DNA of 64,000 nucleotides from contig JABLXY010000001.1 of NCBI GenBank assembly GCA_013177795.1, positions 124,001 to 188,000 on the forward strand, read 5' to 3'. The stretch's first letter is position 1. Each line of letters starts with the position of its first letter. Of the stretch, positions 43,765 to 53,904 are shown piece by piece. The DNA is from Syntrophaceae bacterium (GTDB lineage: Bacteria; Desulfobacterota; Syntrophia; Syntrophales; UBA2192). The translations under genes were made by a program, and so were the position numbers. The notes beneath the pieces are model-generated. The model saw only the letters and a list, made by a program, of their open reading frames with translations, was not told the DNA's origin and searched no databases.

Positions 43765-44226
43765 ATGCAGATTACCGGCATGCTCAAGAAGGAGTACATC
43801 ATCGAGGAGTTGAAGGCCACCTCCAAGCGCGCCGTCCTCGCGGAGCTCTCGGAGGTCCTCCGGCGCGACACCGAGGGCCTTCCGCCGGGGGCCATGGTCG
43901 ACGTGCTGCTCGAGCGCGAGAAACTGGGCAGCACCGGCATCGGGGACGGGATCGCCATCCCCCACGGGAAGCTCAAAAACCTGGATCGCCTGATGATCTC
44001 CTTCGGACGCAGCCGCCAGGGCATTGACTTCGACGCGATCGACGGCAAGCCCGTTCACCTTTTCTTTCTGCTGATGGCGCCGGAGAGCTCGACGGGGCAA
44101 CACCTCAAGGCCCTTGCGAAGATCTCGCGATTGCTCAAGGACCCGGAGTTCCGCAACGACCTCATGACGGCGGCGGGTGCAGAGGAGATCTACCGGAAAA
44201 TCGCCGAGAAGGACGAGGCCTATTGA
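43765..44226 (+). CDS. ptsN: PTS nitrogen-regulatory IIA protein
   Basis: 153 residues from ATG 43765, 17 bp after hpf. Fructose/mannitol-type EIIA domain: REKLGSTGIGDGIAIPHGKL with the phosphorylated His in IPHG near residue 73, then HLFFLLMAPESSTGQHLKALAKISRLL. EIIA-Ntr links phosphorylation state to nitrogen, potassium or envelope control in other bacteria. No EI-Ntr or NPr gene is in the window, so the phosphate donor lies elsewhere. Confidence 0.93.
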   Translation: MQITGMLKKEYIIEELKATSKRAVLAELSEVLRRDTEGLPPGAMVDVLLEREKLGSTGIGDGIAIPHGKLKNLDRLMISFGRSRQGIDFDAIDGKPVHLFFLLMAPESSTGQHLKALAKISRLLKDPEFRNDLMTAAGAEEIYRKIAEKDEAY

Positions 44227-44405
44227 TCCGGGACCCGGCGTCCCGGAGGCCCCTCGGCAGGCGGGTTCACGGGGCGGGATTCCATGAACGGGATTTTCGA
44301 GGCGGACTCCGCCGGACGGTTTCCCGGGCCCACGCGTCACATCCCCCTTCACCTCATGGTCCTCGATGCCTTGCACCGGCGTGATGCTGCGCCCGGGGGA
44401 GGAAC

Positions 44406-45272
44406 ATGCAGAACCTGAGAATCGTGATCGTCACCGGGATGTCCGGCTCGGGCAAGAGCACCGCCCTCCGAGCCCTCGAGGACGTGGGGTTCTTCTGCGT
44501 CGACAATCTGCCCGTGGCGCTTCTGCCGAAGTTCCTCGAGATCCAAACCGACACGGCCAGCGAGATCAGCAAGGTCGCGCTCGTCATGGATCTGCGGGAA
44601 CGCTATTTCCTCGAACGGTACGCGGAGATCTTTTCCTCGCTCAAGGCGCAGGGGCACCGCATCGAGATCCTCTTCCTCGATGCCAGCGACGAGTCTCTCC
44701 TGCGCCGGTTCCGCGAGACGAGGCGGGCGCACCCGCTGTGCGAGCGCGGGACCGTCATGGAGGGGATCGCGCTGGAGCGGGAGAAGCTCAAGGCCCTGCG
44801 GGAGATGGCCGACACGGTCATCGACACGTCGTCCTTCAACGTCCACCAGCTCAAGGAGGTCATCCAGCGGCACTTCACGGCCTCCCCCTCGGAAAAGCGT
44901 CTCGTGATCAACCTCATGTCCTTCGGCTACCGGTACGGGCTGCCCCCCGAGGCGGACCTCGTGCTGGACGTGCGGTTTCTGCCGAACCCCTATTTCATCG
45001 AGGAGCTCAAGAACCTCAACGGGGAAGACGGCAAGATCGAGGACTACGTCATGGGTTGGCAGGAGAGCCGGACCTTCCTCCGTCAGCTGCTGGACATGAT
45101 GGAGTTCCTGCTCCCCCTGTACGAAAAGGAAGGGAAGTCGAGCCTCAACGTGGCCCTGGGCTGCACGGGCGGCAAGCACCGTTCCGTCGTCATCGCCAAG
45201 CAGCTGGCCCGGTATTTCTCCGGCAAGAACTACCTGATGAACCTGACGCACCGGGACATCCACCGGGCATAG
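44406..45272 (+). CDS. rapZ: RapZ/YvcJ-family nucleotide-binding protein
   Basis: 288 residues. Walker [17 protein letters not shown] at 12-27, then the conserved [34 protein letters not shown] and the C-terminal CTGGKHRSV motif that binds a small ligand. In E. coli RapZ guides RNase E to the small RNA GlmZ; in most bacteria it is a GTPase/ATPase-like regulator. End of the rpoN-hpf-ptsN-rapZ cluster; the usual hprK is not between ptsN and rapZ here, and 179 bp of non-coding DNA separates them. Confidence 0.94.
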   Translation: MQNLRIVIVTGMSGSGKSTALRALEDVGFFCVDNLPVALLPKFLEIQTDTASEISKVALVMDLRERYFLERYAEIFSSLKAQGHRIEILFLDASDESLLRRFRETRRAHPLCERGTVMEGIALEREKLKALREMADTVIDTSSFNVHQLKEVIQRHFTASPSEKRLVINLMSFGYRYGLPPEADLVLDVRFLPNPYFIEELKNLNGEDGKIEDYVMGWQESRTFLRQLLDMMEFLLPLYEKEGKSSLNVALGCTGGKHRSVVIAKQLARYFSGKNYLMNLTHRDIHRA

Positions 45273-45323
45273 CCGGACGGATGCAGGCGCTGCCTTCACG
45301 GTTTTTCTCCCGAATCCCCCAGA

Positions 45324-46721
45324 CTATCTTCTGGCCCCCTTTTTCTTCGGCTTGCCCTTTGCCTTGGCGGGCTGTGCCTTCGCGACGGGTGGCGCCGCCT
45401 GCGAAGGCGCCCCGGTGAGCTTGCCTGTCACGTTGTCCCGGATCCAGTGGGCGTCCCACCACTCCACCGGGTTCACGAACTCCCCCCCGACAAGGATGCT
45501 GAAATGCAGGTGGTCGCCGCTCGCGAGGCCCGTGCTGCCGCTCCTCCCCATCGTTTCCCCCCTGGATACGGCCTGGCCCGGCTTCACGCCGATTTCGGAG
45601 AGATGCGCGTAGAGACTGCACAGGCCGAGGCCGTGATCCACGATGACCGCGTTGCCGTAGATCCCGAGCGGCCCGGCGAAGACGACGCTGCCGTGGTTGG
45701 CCGCTTCGACGGGGGCGCGCTCCGTCGATGCCAGGTCCACGCCCAGGTGCGTGCTGCGGCTCACGGCCATCCCCTCGAACCAGTACGTCCGCTCCTCGCC
45801 GAACCCGGCCATGGGCGCCGCGTTCTTCATCCGGAGAAAGGCGCCGTCCCAGAGCGGCTTGGCCTGCGTGTTTGAACAGGCCTCGCGGATGGCCTTGTCG
45901 TTCTCACCCCGAAGCTTCTCGTTGATGAACAGGAAAGCCTCCAGCGGCGTGGCCGGCACGCGGGGATCCTGCTGGCGGAACGCGGGGGCCATGTTCTCGA
46001 TGAAGGCCCGGCTGATCGTGATCTTGTCCGCCTTGAACTTCTTGTCCCGCACGAGATGGGGAAGGGCGACGGAAGACTCGTTCCCCGCCCTGTCACGGGC
46101 CGTGATGAGGATGTTCAGACCGCCCCTGGCGGCCGTGGTGGGGACGGCGAAGTACGCCACCTGGCAGAGCTTGCCCTGGATCGTGGAGGGATAGCCGCGG
46201 AAGAAGCGGTCGCCCATCCGGATGCCCGTCGTCGTCACCTCTTCGGAGACGCTGTAGACCGCGACGCCTGATCCGCCCGCATTGACGTTGTGGGCCGTGC
46301 TGATCAGCCCGATCTGCGGGGGGACGGTGTCGATGACCGCATCGATGGAGACCGTCTGACGGTTCCTGAGCCACGAGTGATCCTCCGCGGAGACGGTGAT
46401 CGTCGCCGGCCCGTCTTTCAGGCCCCTGCCGCGCGGGTTGACCTCGACACTCAGGACCTCCTCCGCGGTCCCCTTGGAGTAGGTCCGGGAGTGCAGAACA
46501 GCGTCCTTGCCGTCCTGGCTGATCGTGACGGTGACGGCCCGGATCCCGCTCTTGCCGTCCCTGACGGTCAGGCCCAGTGCCGTGGCCTGGCCGATCGTGG
46601 AAACATCGTCCTTCATGGCGATGGCGGGTTTTTCGAATTCGAGCACCGTGTTGAGCGCCCAGAGGCAGGCTCCTGCCAGTGCGATCACGACGGCGGCGGC
46701 AACCAGGTACATCCGGTTCAT
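45324..46721 (-). CDS. M23 family metallopeptidase
   Basis: 465 residues. N-terminal membrane anchor or signal helix (YLVAAAVVIALAGACLWAL), a large strand-rich periplasmic region of about 280 residues with Ig-like repeats (VTVTISQDGKDAVLHSRTY; ITVSAEDHSWLRNRQTVSI), then a LytM domain: HLGVDLAS (zinc His and Asp), AVIVDHGLGLCSLYAHLSEIGV and DHLHFSILV (zinc His). It cuts peptidoglycan cross-bridges or acts in cell-wall remodelling. Basic tail KGKPKKKGARR. Convergent with rapZ. Confidence 0.93.
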   Translation of the reverse strand: MNRMYLVAAAVVIALAGACLWALNTVLEFEKPAIAMKDDVSTIGQATALGLTVRDGKSGIRAVTVTISQDGKDAVLHSRTYSKGTAEEVLSVEVNPRGRGLKDGPATITVSAEDHSWLRNRQTVSIDAVIDTVPPQIGLISTAHNVNAGGSGVAVYSVSEEVTTTGIRMGDRFFRGYPSTIQGKLCQVAYFAVPTTAARGGLNILITARDRAGNESSVALPHLVRDKKFKADKITISRAFIENMAPAFRQQDPRVPATPLEAFLFINEKLRGENDKAIREACSNTQAKPLWDGAFLRMKNAAPMAGFGEERTYWFEGMAVSRSTHLGVDLASTERAPVEAANHGSVVFAGPLGIYGNAVIVDHGLGLCSLYAHLSEIGVKPGQAVSRGETMGRSGSTGLASGDHLHFSILVGGEFVNPVEWWDAHWIRDNVTGKLTGAPSQAAPPVAKAQPAKAKGKPKKKGARR

Positions 46722-46841
46722 GGCGGTCTCTTCCCCCGCGGGAATGATTTGGCGATGCGAACAGCACCCGAAACGCCGCCCATCATACCCGGTATTCGGG
46801 AATTTTCAAGACCAATCAGAACCCTCGAATTCCTTCATTTC

Positions 46842-46868
46842 TTGACGATCTGCGAGGATTCGTATAAT
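46842..46868 (+). promoter_or_regulatory. Candidate sigma-70 promoter for coaBC
   Basis: TTGACG, 15-bp spacer, TATAAT. The -10 is perfect but the spacer is short. 128 bp before ATG 46996. Confidence 0.5.
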
Positions 46869-46995
46869 GATGATGGGGGCATAAGGCAAGGGGCGTAAGG
46901 ATCGAGGCTGGGGACAAGAGGATCGGATTCGTTTTCGTGACAGCAGGCAAAGGCCTTGTGAACGTCTTTGCCATCGATTTGCAGGGGCGCAACGG

Positions 46996-48216
46996 ATGCA
47001 AGGGAAAAAAATCGTTCTCGGGGTGACCGGAGGCATTGCGGCATACAAGGCGGCCGAGCTGGCACGGGAGTGCATCAGGCGCGGGGCGCGGGTCCACGTC
47101 ATCATGACGCCTAACGCCACGAAATTCATCACCCCGCTCACCTTTCAGACCCTCACGGGCAATGCCGTTGCCGTCGACACCTTCCAGCTGACGGGCGAGT
47201 GGGAGATCGGTCATGTGTCGCTGGCCGAGAGCGCCGACCTGGTCCTGCTGGCGCCGGCCACGGCCAACGTGATCGGCAAGATCGCCGGCGGGATCGCGGA
47301 CGACCTGCTGACGACGACAGTCATGGCGACCCGGGCGCCGGTCCTCATCTGCCCGGCCATGAACGTCAACATGTACGAAAACCCCATCGTGCGGGAGAAC
47401 ATGGGGAAGCTCGCCGCGAAGGGGTACCGGTTCGTCGAGGCCGGATACGGGGAGCTGGCATGCAAGACCGAGGGGTATGGACGACTGGCCCCCCTGGAGG
47501 ACATCGTCGAGGACGCCGAGGATCTTCTCACGGCCAAGGATCTCGGCGGCGAGCATGTCCTCGTCACGGCGGGGCCGACCCGGGAAGCCTTCGACCCCGT
47601 ACGGTTCATCACGAATTACTCGACGGGCAAGATGGGCTACGCCGTCGCCCTGGCCGCCAAGCGCCGGGGTGCGAAGGTGACGCTCGTCAGCGGACCGACG
47701 AGTCTCCCGCGGCCGCGGGGGGTCGCCTTTGTCCCCGTCTCGTCGGCCCGCGAGATGCGCGATGCCGTCATGGCGCACCTCGAGGGGGCGACCATTGTCG
47801 TCAAGTCCGCCGCGGTGGCCGACTACCGGCCCGCGGGGTTCTCCGCGTCCAAGATCAAGAAGACGGACCGGCCCCTCGAGTTCACACTGGAGCGCAACCC
47901 CGACATCATCTCCGAGGTGGGCAAGGTCAAGGGGGACCGGATCCTGGTCGGGTTCGCCGTCGAGACGGAGAACCTGATCCCGTATGCCGTGAAGAAGATG
48001 AAGGAAAAGAACATGGATCTCATCGTGGCGAATGACATCAGCCAGCCCGGGGCCGGTTTTGCCGCGGATACGAACATCGTGAAGATTCTCGACCGGGACG
48101 GGGGGTCGCTGGATCTTCCCCTCATGGACAAGATGGATGTGGCCAACCGCATCCTGGACCGCGTGACGGAACTCATGGCAGGGCGAAAAGGGGTGCCCCG
48201 TGCGCGCAAACGATGA
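46996..48216 (+). CDS. coaBC: Bifunctional phosphopantothenoylcysteine decarboxylase / phosphopantothenate-cysteine ligase
   Basis: 406 residues. N-terminal flavoprotein decarboxylase CoaC (GVTGGIAAYKAAELAR; LAPATANVIGKIAGGIADDLL; CPAMNVNMYENPIV), then the ligase CoaB from about 190 (VTAGPTREAFDPVRFITNYSTGKMGYA; AAVADYRP with the KIKK motif; GFAVETENLI; ANDIS). Makes 4'-phosphopantetheine for coenzyme A. ATG 46996. Its last codons overlap the start of the uracil-DNA glycosylase gene by 17 bp. Confidence 0.97.
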   Translation: MQGKKIVLGVTGGIAAYKAAELARECIRRGARVHVIMTPNATKFITPLTFQTLTGNAVAVDTFQLTGEWEIGHVSLAESADLVLLAPATANVIGKIAGGIADDLLTTTVMATRAPVLICPAMNVNMYENPIVRENMGKLAAKGYRFVEAGYGELACKTEGYGRLAPLEDIVEDAEDLLTAKDLGGEHVLVTAGPTREAFDPVRFITNYSTGKMGYAVALAAKRRGAKVTLVSGPTSLPRPRGVAFVPVSSAREMRDAVMAHLEGATIVVKSAAVADYRPAGFSASKIKKTDRPLEFTLERNPDIISEVGKVKGDRILVGFAVETENLIPYAVKKMKEKNMDLIVANDISQPGAGFAADTNIVKILDRDGGSLDLPLMDKMDVANRILDRVTELMAGRKGVPRARKR

Positions 48217-48943
48217 CCTGCGGGGTGAATTGCTTGCCATCGTGAGCGCCCTGAAGAGCCACGTCGCCGGCGAAATGGACTCGTGCATCCCCGTGTCGCG
48301 CCTGCGGCTGAAGGGCACGGGCCCGTCTCGGCAGGAGGGTCTCCCCGGGGTGGATGCGGCTGCGGCACGACCCGTCGTGACGGCGGCGGGCCGCCGGGGC
48401 GCCTCGAGCCTCGACGGGGTGCGCCGGGAGCTTGGCGACTGTGCCCGCTGCCCGCTGCACCGCTCCCGGAAGAATCTCGTCTTCGGCGAGGGGAGCGCCC
48501 GGGCGAGGCTCGTCTTTGTCGGCGAGGCCCCGGGCGAAGAGGAAGACAGGCAAGGCAGGCCCTTCGTGGGGAGGGCGGGGCAGCTGCTCACGAAGATCAT
48601 CAACGCCATGGGGCTCGCACGGGAGGAGGTCTACATCTGCAACATTCTGAAGTGCCGCCCCCCGGGAAACCGCAACCCCAAGGAGGACGAGATCGCCGCC
48701 TGCGAGCCGTTCCTGGTCAAGCAGATCGAGGCCATCGACCCGGAGATCATCTGTGCGCTCGGCACGTTTGCCGCGAAGACCCTGCTGCGCACCGAGGCGC
48801 CCATCTCGGCCATCCGGGGACGGTTCCACGATTACCACGGGCGCAGGCTCATGCCGACCTATCACCCGGCTTACCTCCTGCGCAACCCCGATGCGAAGAA
48901 GCTGGTCTGGGAAGACGTGCAGAAAATCATGAGGGTCCTGTGA
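48200..48943 (+). CDS. Uracil-DNA glycosylase, family 4 (iron-sulfur type)
   Basis: 247 residues from GTG 48200, overlapping coaBC. After a variable N-terminal region of about 80 residues, the catalytic fold begins at CARCPLHRSRKNLVFGEG. Iron-sulfur cysteines in CARC and in CNILKCRPP plus a later Cys; motif A GEAPGEEEDRQGRPFVG, motif B HPAYLLRNP. Removes uracil from DNA. The N-terminal extension is common in deltaproteobacteria. Short distance (9 bp) to the NfeD gene suggests one transcript. Confidence 0.94.
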   Translation: MRANDDLRGELLAIVSALKSHVAGEMDSCIPVSRLRLKGTGPSRQEGLPGVDAAAARPVVTAAGRRGASSLDGVRRELGDCARCPLHRSRKNLVFGEGSARARLVFVGEAPGEEEDRQGRPFVGRAGQLLTKIINAMGLAREEVYICNILKCRPPGNRNPKEDEIAACEPFLVKQIEAIDPEIICALGTFAAKTLLRTEAPISAIRGRFHDYHGRRLMPTYHPAYLLRNPDAKKLVWEDVQKIMRVL

Positions 48944-48952
48944 GGCGAAACC

Positions 48953-50266
48953 ATGATGAAGAACCGTAGACACCGGGCGTTCGCGATGGGGGCTGCGGCC
49001 GCCCTGTGGCTTCTGGCGGCCCTCGTCCCCGCTCCGCAGGCCTCGGAGGAGCGGCGCGTGGTCGACGTGATCACCGTCAGCGAGGCCATCACCCCCCCCA
49101 TCGGCGAGTACATCCTCAAGAGCATCAAGCAGGCCACCGAGTCGGGGGCGCAGGCGATCGTGATCCAGCTCGACACGCCCGGCGGGCTCGACCTCTCGAT
49201 GCGGGACATCATCAAGGAAATCCTCAACGCCGCGGTGCCCGTCGTGGTCTACGTGTCTCCCTCGGGGGCGCGGGCGGCCTCGGCGGGGGTGCTCATCACG
49301 ATCTCGGCCCATGTCGCGGCCATGGCGCCCGGGACCAACATCGGCGCGGCCCACCCCGTGGCCATGGGGATCGGGAAGGCCGATGAAACGATGATGGAAA
49401 AGGTCGAGAACGACGCCGTCGCCTACGGCAGGGGCATCGCGGACCAGAAGGGACGCAACGCCGACTGGATCGAGGATGCCATCCGCAAGAGCGTGTCCGT
49501 GACAGCAGAAGAGGCCCTCAAGCTCAAGGTGATCGACCTCGTGACCGAGGACCTCAAGCAGCTCCTGGAGAAGATCGACGGCCGGGAGGTGAAGCTCGCC
49601 TCGGGGCCCCGGGTGCTGAAGACGAAGGGGGCCGAGATCAACCGCAGGGAGATGGGGTTCCGCGAGAAGGTGCTCATCACGATCTCGAACCCCAACATCG
49701 CCTTCATCCTCTTCCTGCTGGGCCTGGCCGGCCTGTACTTCGAATTTTCCAACCCCGGCGTGATCGTGCCCGGCATCATCGGCGGCATCTCGCTGATCCT
49801 AGCCTTCTTCGCCTTCCAGACACTGCCCGTCAACTACGCGGGCATCCTTCTCATCCTCTTTGCCGTGATCCTGTTCATCGCGGAGATCAAGGTGGTCAGT
49901 CACGGGGTGCTCACCATCGGGGGCGTCGTCTCGCTCATCCTGGGCTCCATCATGCTCTTCGAATCGCCCGACCCGGCCCTGCGGGTGTCCTGGAGCGTGC
50001 TCGTGCCGGCCGTGACGATCGTGTCCCTGTTCTTCATCGGCGTCATCTCGATCGCGCTGCGTGCGCAGATGCGCCGTGTCGTGACCGGGGGCGAGGGCAT
50101 GATCGGGGCCGTAGGCCAGACCGTCACCGCCGTGCACGAAACCGGCAAGGTGCTCATCCGGGGCGAGTACTGGAACGCCTTCAGCAGGACCCCGATCGAG
50201 AAGGGGAAGAAGGTCGCCGTCGTCGGCGTCAAGGAACTGCAACTCGAAGTCGAAGAACGCTCATAA
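48953..50266 (+). CDS. NfeD-family membrane serine protease
   Basis: 437 residues. Signal sequence at 1-30, a ClpP-like serine protease domain ([37 protein letters not shown] with the nucleophile Ser; then [17 protein letters not shown] with the Lys region), four or five transmembrane helices from about 245 to 365, and a C-terminal OB-fold NfeD domain ([13 protein letters not shown] ... [14 protein letters not shown]). In archaea and bacteria this long form cleaves stomatin-like partners; here the slipin gene follows 14 bp later. Confidence 0.94.
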   Translation: MMKNRRHRAFAMGAAAALWLLAALVPAPQASEERRVVDVITVSEAITPPIGEYILKSIKQATESGAQAIVIQLDTPGGLDLSMRDIIKEILNAAVPVVVYVSPSGARAASAGVLITISAHVAAMAPGTNIGAAHPVAMGIGKADETMMEKVENDAVAYGRGIADQKGRNADWIEDAIRKSVSVTAEEALKLKVIDLVTEDLKQLLEKIDGREVKLASGPRVLKTKGAEINRREMGFREKVLITISNPNIAFILFLLGLAGLYFEFSNPGVIVPGIIGGISLILAFFAFQTLPVNYAGILLILFAVILFIAEIKVVSHGVLTIGGVVSLILGSIMLFESPDPALRVSWSVLVPAVTIVSLFFIGVISIALRAQMRRVVTGGEGMIGAVGQTVTAVHETGKVLIRGEYWNAFSRTPIEKGKKVAVVGVKELQLEVEERS

Positions 50267-50280
50267 AAAGGGGGTTTTCC

Positions 50281-51036
50281 ATGTACGCCATTCTTGTCCT
50301 CGTCGTCCTCGTCGTCATGTTCCTGGCCGCGGCCATCCGGATCCTCAACGAATACGAGAGGGCCGTGATCTTCCGGCTCGGTCGAATCATCCCCACGAAG
50401 GGGCCGGGGCTCATCATCCTCATCCCCCTCGTAGACCGCATGGTCCGCGTGGACACGCGCACGGTCACGATGGACGTCCCGTCGCAGGACATCATCACCC
50501 GGGACAACGTATCCATCAAGGTCAACGCCGTGGTCTACTTCCGCGTCGTCGACTCGATGAAGGCCATCGTCGAGGTCGAGAACTACCTCTATGCCACCTC
50601 GCAGCTCGCGCAGACGACGCTGCGCAGCGTCTGCGGACAGGTGGAGCTCGACGAGATCCTCGCGTCGCGGGAGAAGGTCAATCTCCACATCCAGGAGATC
50701 CTGGACCGCGCCACCGACCCCTGGGGAATCAAGGTGACCCACGTGGAGGTGAAGTACATCGACCTGCCGCAGGAGATGCAGCGGGCCATGGCGAAGCAGG
50801 CCGAGGCGGAGCGCGAGCGCCGCGCCAAGGTCATCGGCGCGGAGGGCGAATTCCAGGCCGCGCAGAAACTCGCAGAGGCCGCCGCCGTCATGCAGCAGCA
50901 GCCCATGGCCCTGCAGCTGCGGTATCTCCAGACCCTGGTCCAGATCGGGACGGAGAACAACACGACGACGGTGTTCCCGATCCCCATCGACATGCTGAAC
51001 CTCATGCTCAAGAAGGGCGACAAGGGCGGCGCGTGA
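50281..51036 (+). CDS. Slipin (stomatin/SPFH-domain protein)
   Basis: 251 residues. One N-terminal membrane helix ([19 protein letters not shown]), SPFH domain with [30 protein letters not shown] split here into [11 protein letters not shown] and GPGLIILIP for reading, then [13 protein letters not shown], and a coiled-coil tail ([23 protein letters not shown]). The end MLNLMLKKG is a candidate hydrophobic site for the NfeD protease. Inner-membrane scaffold; forms an operon with nfeD. Confidence 0.95.
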   Translation: MYAILVLVVLVVMFLAAAIRILNEYERAVIFRLGRIIPTKGPGLIILIPLVDRMVRVDTRTVTMDVPSQDIITRDNVSIKVNAVVYFRVVDSMKAIVEVENYLYATSQLAQTTLRSVCGQVELDEILASREKVNLHIQEILDRATDPWGIKVTHVEVKYIDLPQEMQRAMAKQAEAERERRAKVIGAEGEFQAAQKLAEAAAVMQQQPMALQLRYLQTLVQIGTENNTTTVFPIPIDMLNLMLKKGDKGGA

Positions 51037-51073
51037 GGTCCGCCCTGGCAGGGAAAGGAAAGGAGGCTCGAGG

Positions 51074-51397
51074 GTGGAAGCGAGAGAAAAGCTGCGAATC
51101 GCGTCAGGTGCGGCGATCCTGTTGATCCTGGGTGTGCTCGTCATGCTGAGTTCCTTCGGCATCTACAGCCTGGACAAGAGCTGGCCCATTCTCATCATCG
51201 TATTCGCCCTGTTCACGCTGATCCAGAGCCCGAAGGACCTGGGCGGCTGGGTGATCGGAGCGGCGGGCGTGCTGTTTCTCTTTTTCGAGAACTGGTTCGA
51301 CCAGGTGGGCAAGACGACCATGAACATGATCCGTTCGGGCCTCCTGATCGTCGCGGCCTTCTTTCTCTACAAGTATGTCGTAAAGAAGGGTTCGTGA
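51074..51397 (+). CDS. Small membrane protein, LiaF/DUF5668-like transmembrane region
   Basis: 107 residues from GTG 51074 with a GGAGG site. Four short hydrophobic segments (ILLILGVLVMLSSFGI, WPILIIVFALFTLI, VIGAAGVLFLFFENWF, GLLIVAAFFLYKY), with the DKSWPILII motif typical of the LiaI-LiaF-like transmembrane region. Next to nfeD and slipin, so perhaps part of the same membrane-stress unit. Function unknown. Confidence 0.72.
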   Translation: MEAREKLRIASGAAILLILGVLVMLSSFGIYSLDKSWPILIIVFALFTLIQSPKDLGGWVIGAAGVLFLFFENWFDQVGKTTMNMIRSGLLIVAAFFLYKYVVKKGS

Positions 51398-51403
51398 CGG
51401 GAC

Positions 51404-52087
51404 ATGCCGCATGCGACGGGCCGGAAACCCCCCTTGCTGGTCCTGACGGATTTTGACGGGACGCTGAGCCTGACTGACGTGGGCTACGAGGTCCTGCTGC
51501 ACTTCAGCGGCAGGGGGTGGGACGACATCGACAGGGATTACTGCGAGGGCAGAATCGGCTCAAAGGACGCCTACGCCCGCATTGCGGCCATCCTGGGCGG
51601 AACCCGGGAGGAGATGCTGCGGTTCGTGGCGGAAAACGCCGTGATCGACCCGCACTTCAAGGAATTCTATGCCTTCTGCCGGGAGCGCGACATCGCGGTG
51701 AAGGTCGTCTCGGACGGCCTGGACTTCTATATCGATTTCGTTCTCCGCAGGCACGGGCTCGAAGACATCCCCTTCTTCTCGAACGTGATGACCTTCGAGG
51801 AGGGGAAACCCCGGTCCATCGAGTTCCCCCACGCCAACGAGTCCTGCAACCGGTGCGGCACCTGCAAGAGCAACATCCTCGAATCCTGCCGGAGCGGATT
51901 CGGGCGGATCGCCTATGTCGGCGACGGCTATTCCGACCTGTGCCCCGCCGCAAAGGCGGATCTCGTCTTTGCCAAGGGGATCCTCTGGACCCGACTCTCG
52001 AGGACACACACGGGCGTCCGCAAATACAGGAGCTTCAGGGACGTGACGGCGTTCCTGTCCCGCAACGGCTTCGCACGCAACGGCTGA
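51404..52087 (+). CDS. MtnX-like HAD-IB phosphatase
   Basis: 227 residues. HAD motif I LTDFDGTLSLTD, motif II VVSDGLD, and motif III YVGDGYSDLCPA; the cap segment contains a cysteine cluster, SCNRCGTCKSNILESC, as found in part of this family. Family members include the MtnX phosphatase of methionine salvage, but no mtn genes are nearby, so the substrate is open. ATG 51404 starts 6 bp after the previous gene. Downstream (52088-52240) I see no gene. Confidence 0.82.
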   Translation: MPHATGRKPPLLVLTDFDGTLSLTDVGYEVLLHFSGRGWDDIDRDYCEGRIGSKDAYARIAAILGGTREEMLRFVAENAVIDPHFKEFYAFCRERDIAVKVVSDGLDFYIDFVLRRHGLEDIPFFSNVMTFEEGKPRSIEFPHANESCNRCGTCKSNILESCRSGFGRIAYVGDGYSDLCPAAKADLVFAKGILWTRLSRTHTGVRKYRSFRDVTAFLSRNGFARNG

Positions 52088-52240
52088 TCGCGCGTCTCGG
52101 AGACCCTTTTCGGATTTCCTTTCCCGTCGCTCCCCGGGATCGCCCCTCACGGGTTGACGGGACGCGCCCGGTTCGACAGGGCCTCCGGCGTTGGTCCCGC
52201 CGGGCGGGCTGCAATCCCGCCCCGTCGCCCTCCTCGCTCA

Positions 52241-52318
52241 GAGGCTGTGTCGCAACAGTCAAGAAGGGACGAGGGACGAGTTGTTTACCCGTTCTTTGAC
52301 AACAAAATATCCGTAACG
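52241..52318. repeat. Left terminal inverted repeats of the IS
   Basis: Outer 15-bp arm and inner 28-bp arm, each complementary to 53950-53964 and 53905-53932 at the other end. The inner arm contains TTGACA-like and TATCCG sequences. Confidence 0.85.
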
Positions 52319-52385
52319 TCTATCCGCGAACGGTCTGTCGGGCAGGTTTTGATGGTTCAGGGCCCTTGAAGAGCGCCGTCGAGCC

Positions 52386-53840
52386 TCATGCCGGTGCGAA
52401 GCAGGGCCTTCCGAGGGCCCGGAGCCTCTCGATGAGCCCGTTGACCCCGAGGAGCGAGATCAGGCGAGCCACATTGAAGCAACTGGCCAGCATCGAGACC
52501 TCGGCTCGCGCCCCCTCGAGCCCCCGTAGCAGGAAGGCATCGACCTTGAGGTTGCGCTTGATGTGCCCGAAGGGATGCTCGGCCCGGGTTTTGCGCCTCT
52601 CGTAGACGGCCTGCGAGGCGGCCTCCTCGTACTGGGCCTCCAGCCTGAGCTTAACCTCTTCGTTGGGCAGCCGGATGATCTTGCGCCCCCTGCGCGCCTG
52701 GGTGCAGCTCCCGTAGTGCCGGCACGCGTGGCAGATGGCCGCGTCGGTGATCACGTAGTGCCGCTTGCCCGTGCGTTTTTCCGTCGATTCATACCGGAGC
52801 CTGTGACCTTCAGGGCAGCTGTAGTCATCTTGCTCTGGGTCATACGCAAAATGGCTTTTGCTGAACGGCTTTTCCGGCTCTTTCCTCGCCTGCCGCTGTG
52901 AAGGCACGATCACTCGGATCCCCTGGCGGTCGATCTTCTCGAGCTCCGCCGTGTCGGCATAGCCGGCATCGGCGCAGGCCGTCTCGCAGGGACTCTCCAG
53001 CAGCGCGTTGGCGGCCTCGATCTGCCGGGCGAACTGGTTGACATCACTGGTCTCTTCGACGGCATCGGCCTGCAGCAGAAGCCCCTGCTTGTCATCCACC
53101 ACCAACTGGACGTTGTAGGCCGCGTGGCTGCCCTGGACGCTCTTCATCAGGGCGCAGTCCGGGTCGGTGAGGTTGACGTGCCGGTGGCTGCCTCCCTCGA
53201 AGCCCCGCAGGGCCTCCTGGACCCGGTCCTTGAGCGTGTTCGTCTGGGCAAGGTCCTTTCGCATCGCCACGTACGAGTCCATGTGCCGCTCCCGGCGGTC
53301 GATGGCCTCGCAGTCCTGCAACAGCTGCTCGATGCGCCGATCCAGATCGGCCAGCTTCTTCTCGTACCAGGCCCGGTCATGGCTGCGGTAGCGTGAGGCA
53401 TTGGCCCGGATCTTTGTGCCGTCGACAAACAGCACGTTGCCCGCGATTAGGTCGAGCTTGATGCAGAGCCGGGCGCAGTGCCGGAGCACCTGCTTGAGGG
53501 CCGCCTTGTGGTTGCGCCTAAACTCCGCGATGGTCTTGTGGTCGGGCCTCAGCCCGGCCATCAGCCACACAAAGGCCAGGTTGTGGTGGCACTCCCGTTC
53601 GAGCTTGCGGGAACTGCGTACCCCGTAGGAGTAGCCGTAGACCAGCAGCTTGAGCATCGCGCGCGGATCGTAGGCGGCGTTGCCGACCTGGTTGGGGTCC
53701 ACCTCGATGCCCAGTTGCGGCAGATCCAAGGCCTCCACGAAGGCATCGTAGGCCCGTACCGGGTCCTCGGGGGACACGTAGTCCTCGATGCTGGCGGGCA
53801 GCAGCCCCAGTTGCAGACGGTCGCCGGTTCGATAGGCCAT
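52386..53840 (-). CDS. IS1182-family transposase
   Basis: 484 residues from ATG 53840 (AAGGAG site). N-terminal domain typical of the group (MAYRTGDRLQLGLLPASIEDY; AYDPRAMLKLLVYGYSYG; GLRPDHKTIAEFRR), then a DDE catalytic domain: first Asp in VLFVDGTKIRANAS, second in ETACADAGYAD, and Glu in KTRAEHPFGHIKRN. A zinc-binding insert has CPEGH and CHACRHYGSC. Full length with no frameshift. Opposite in strand to the genes on its left. Confidence 0.94.
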   Translation of the reverse strand: MAYRTGDRLQLGLLPASIEDYVSPEDPVRAYDAFVEALDLPQLGIEVDPNQVGNAAYDPRAMLKLLVYGYSYGVRSSRKLERECHHNLAFVWLMAGLRPDHKTIAEFRRNHKAALKQVLRHCARLCIKLDLIAGNVLFVDGTKIRANASRYRSHDRAWYEKKLADLDRRIEQLLQDCEAIDRRERHMDSYVAMRKDLAQTNTLKDRVQEALRGFEGGSHRHVNLTDPDCALMKSVQGSHAAYNVQLVVDDKQGLLLQADAVEETSDVNQFARQIEAANALLESPCETACADAGYADTAELEKIDRQGIRVIVPSQRQARKEPEKPFSKSHFAYDPEQDDYSCPEGHRLRYESTEKRTGKRHYVITDAAICHACRHYGSCTQARRGRKIIRLPNEEVKLRLEAQYEEAASQAVYERRKTRAEHPFGHIKRNLKVDAFLLRGLEGARAEVSMLASCFNVARLISLLGVNGLIERLRALGRPCFAPA

Positions 53841-53904
53841 GAGCGCATCTCCTTTCGCGGAGCACTCTAGCACACCGGGCCGGGGTTGGCGATCCTTCGA
53901 GGTG

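Noticed and set aside
44227-44405. Expected hprK gene between ptsN and rapZ
   Set aside because: The 179-bp gap holds no Walker A or HPr-kinase-like frame; the gene is simply absent here.
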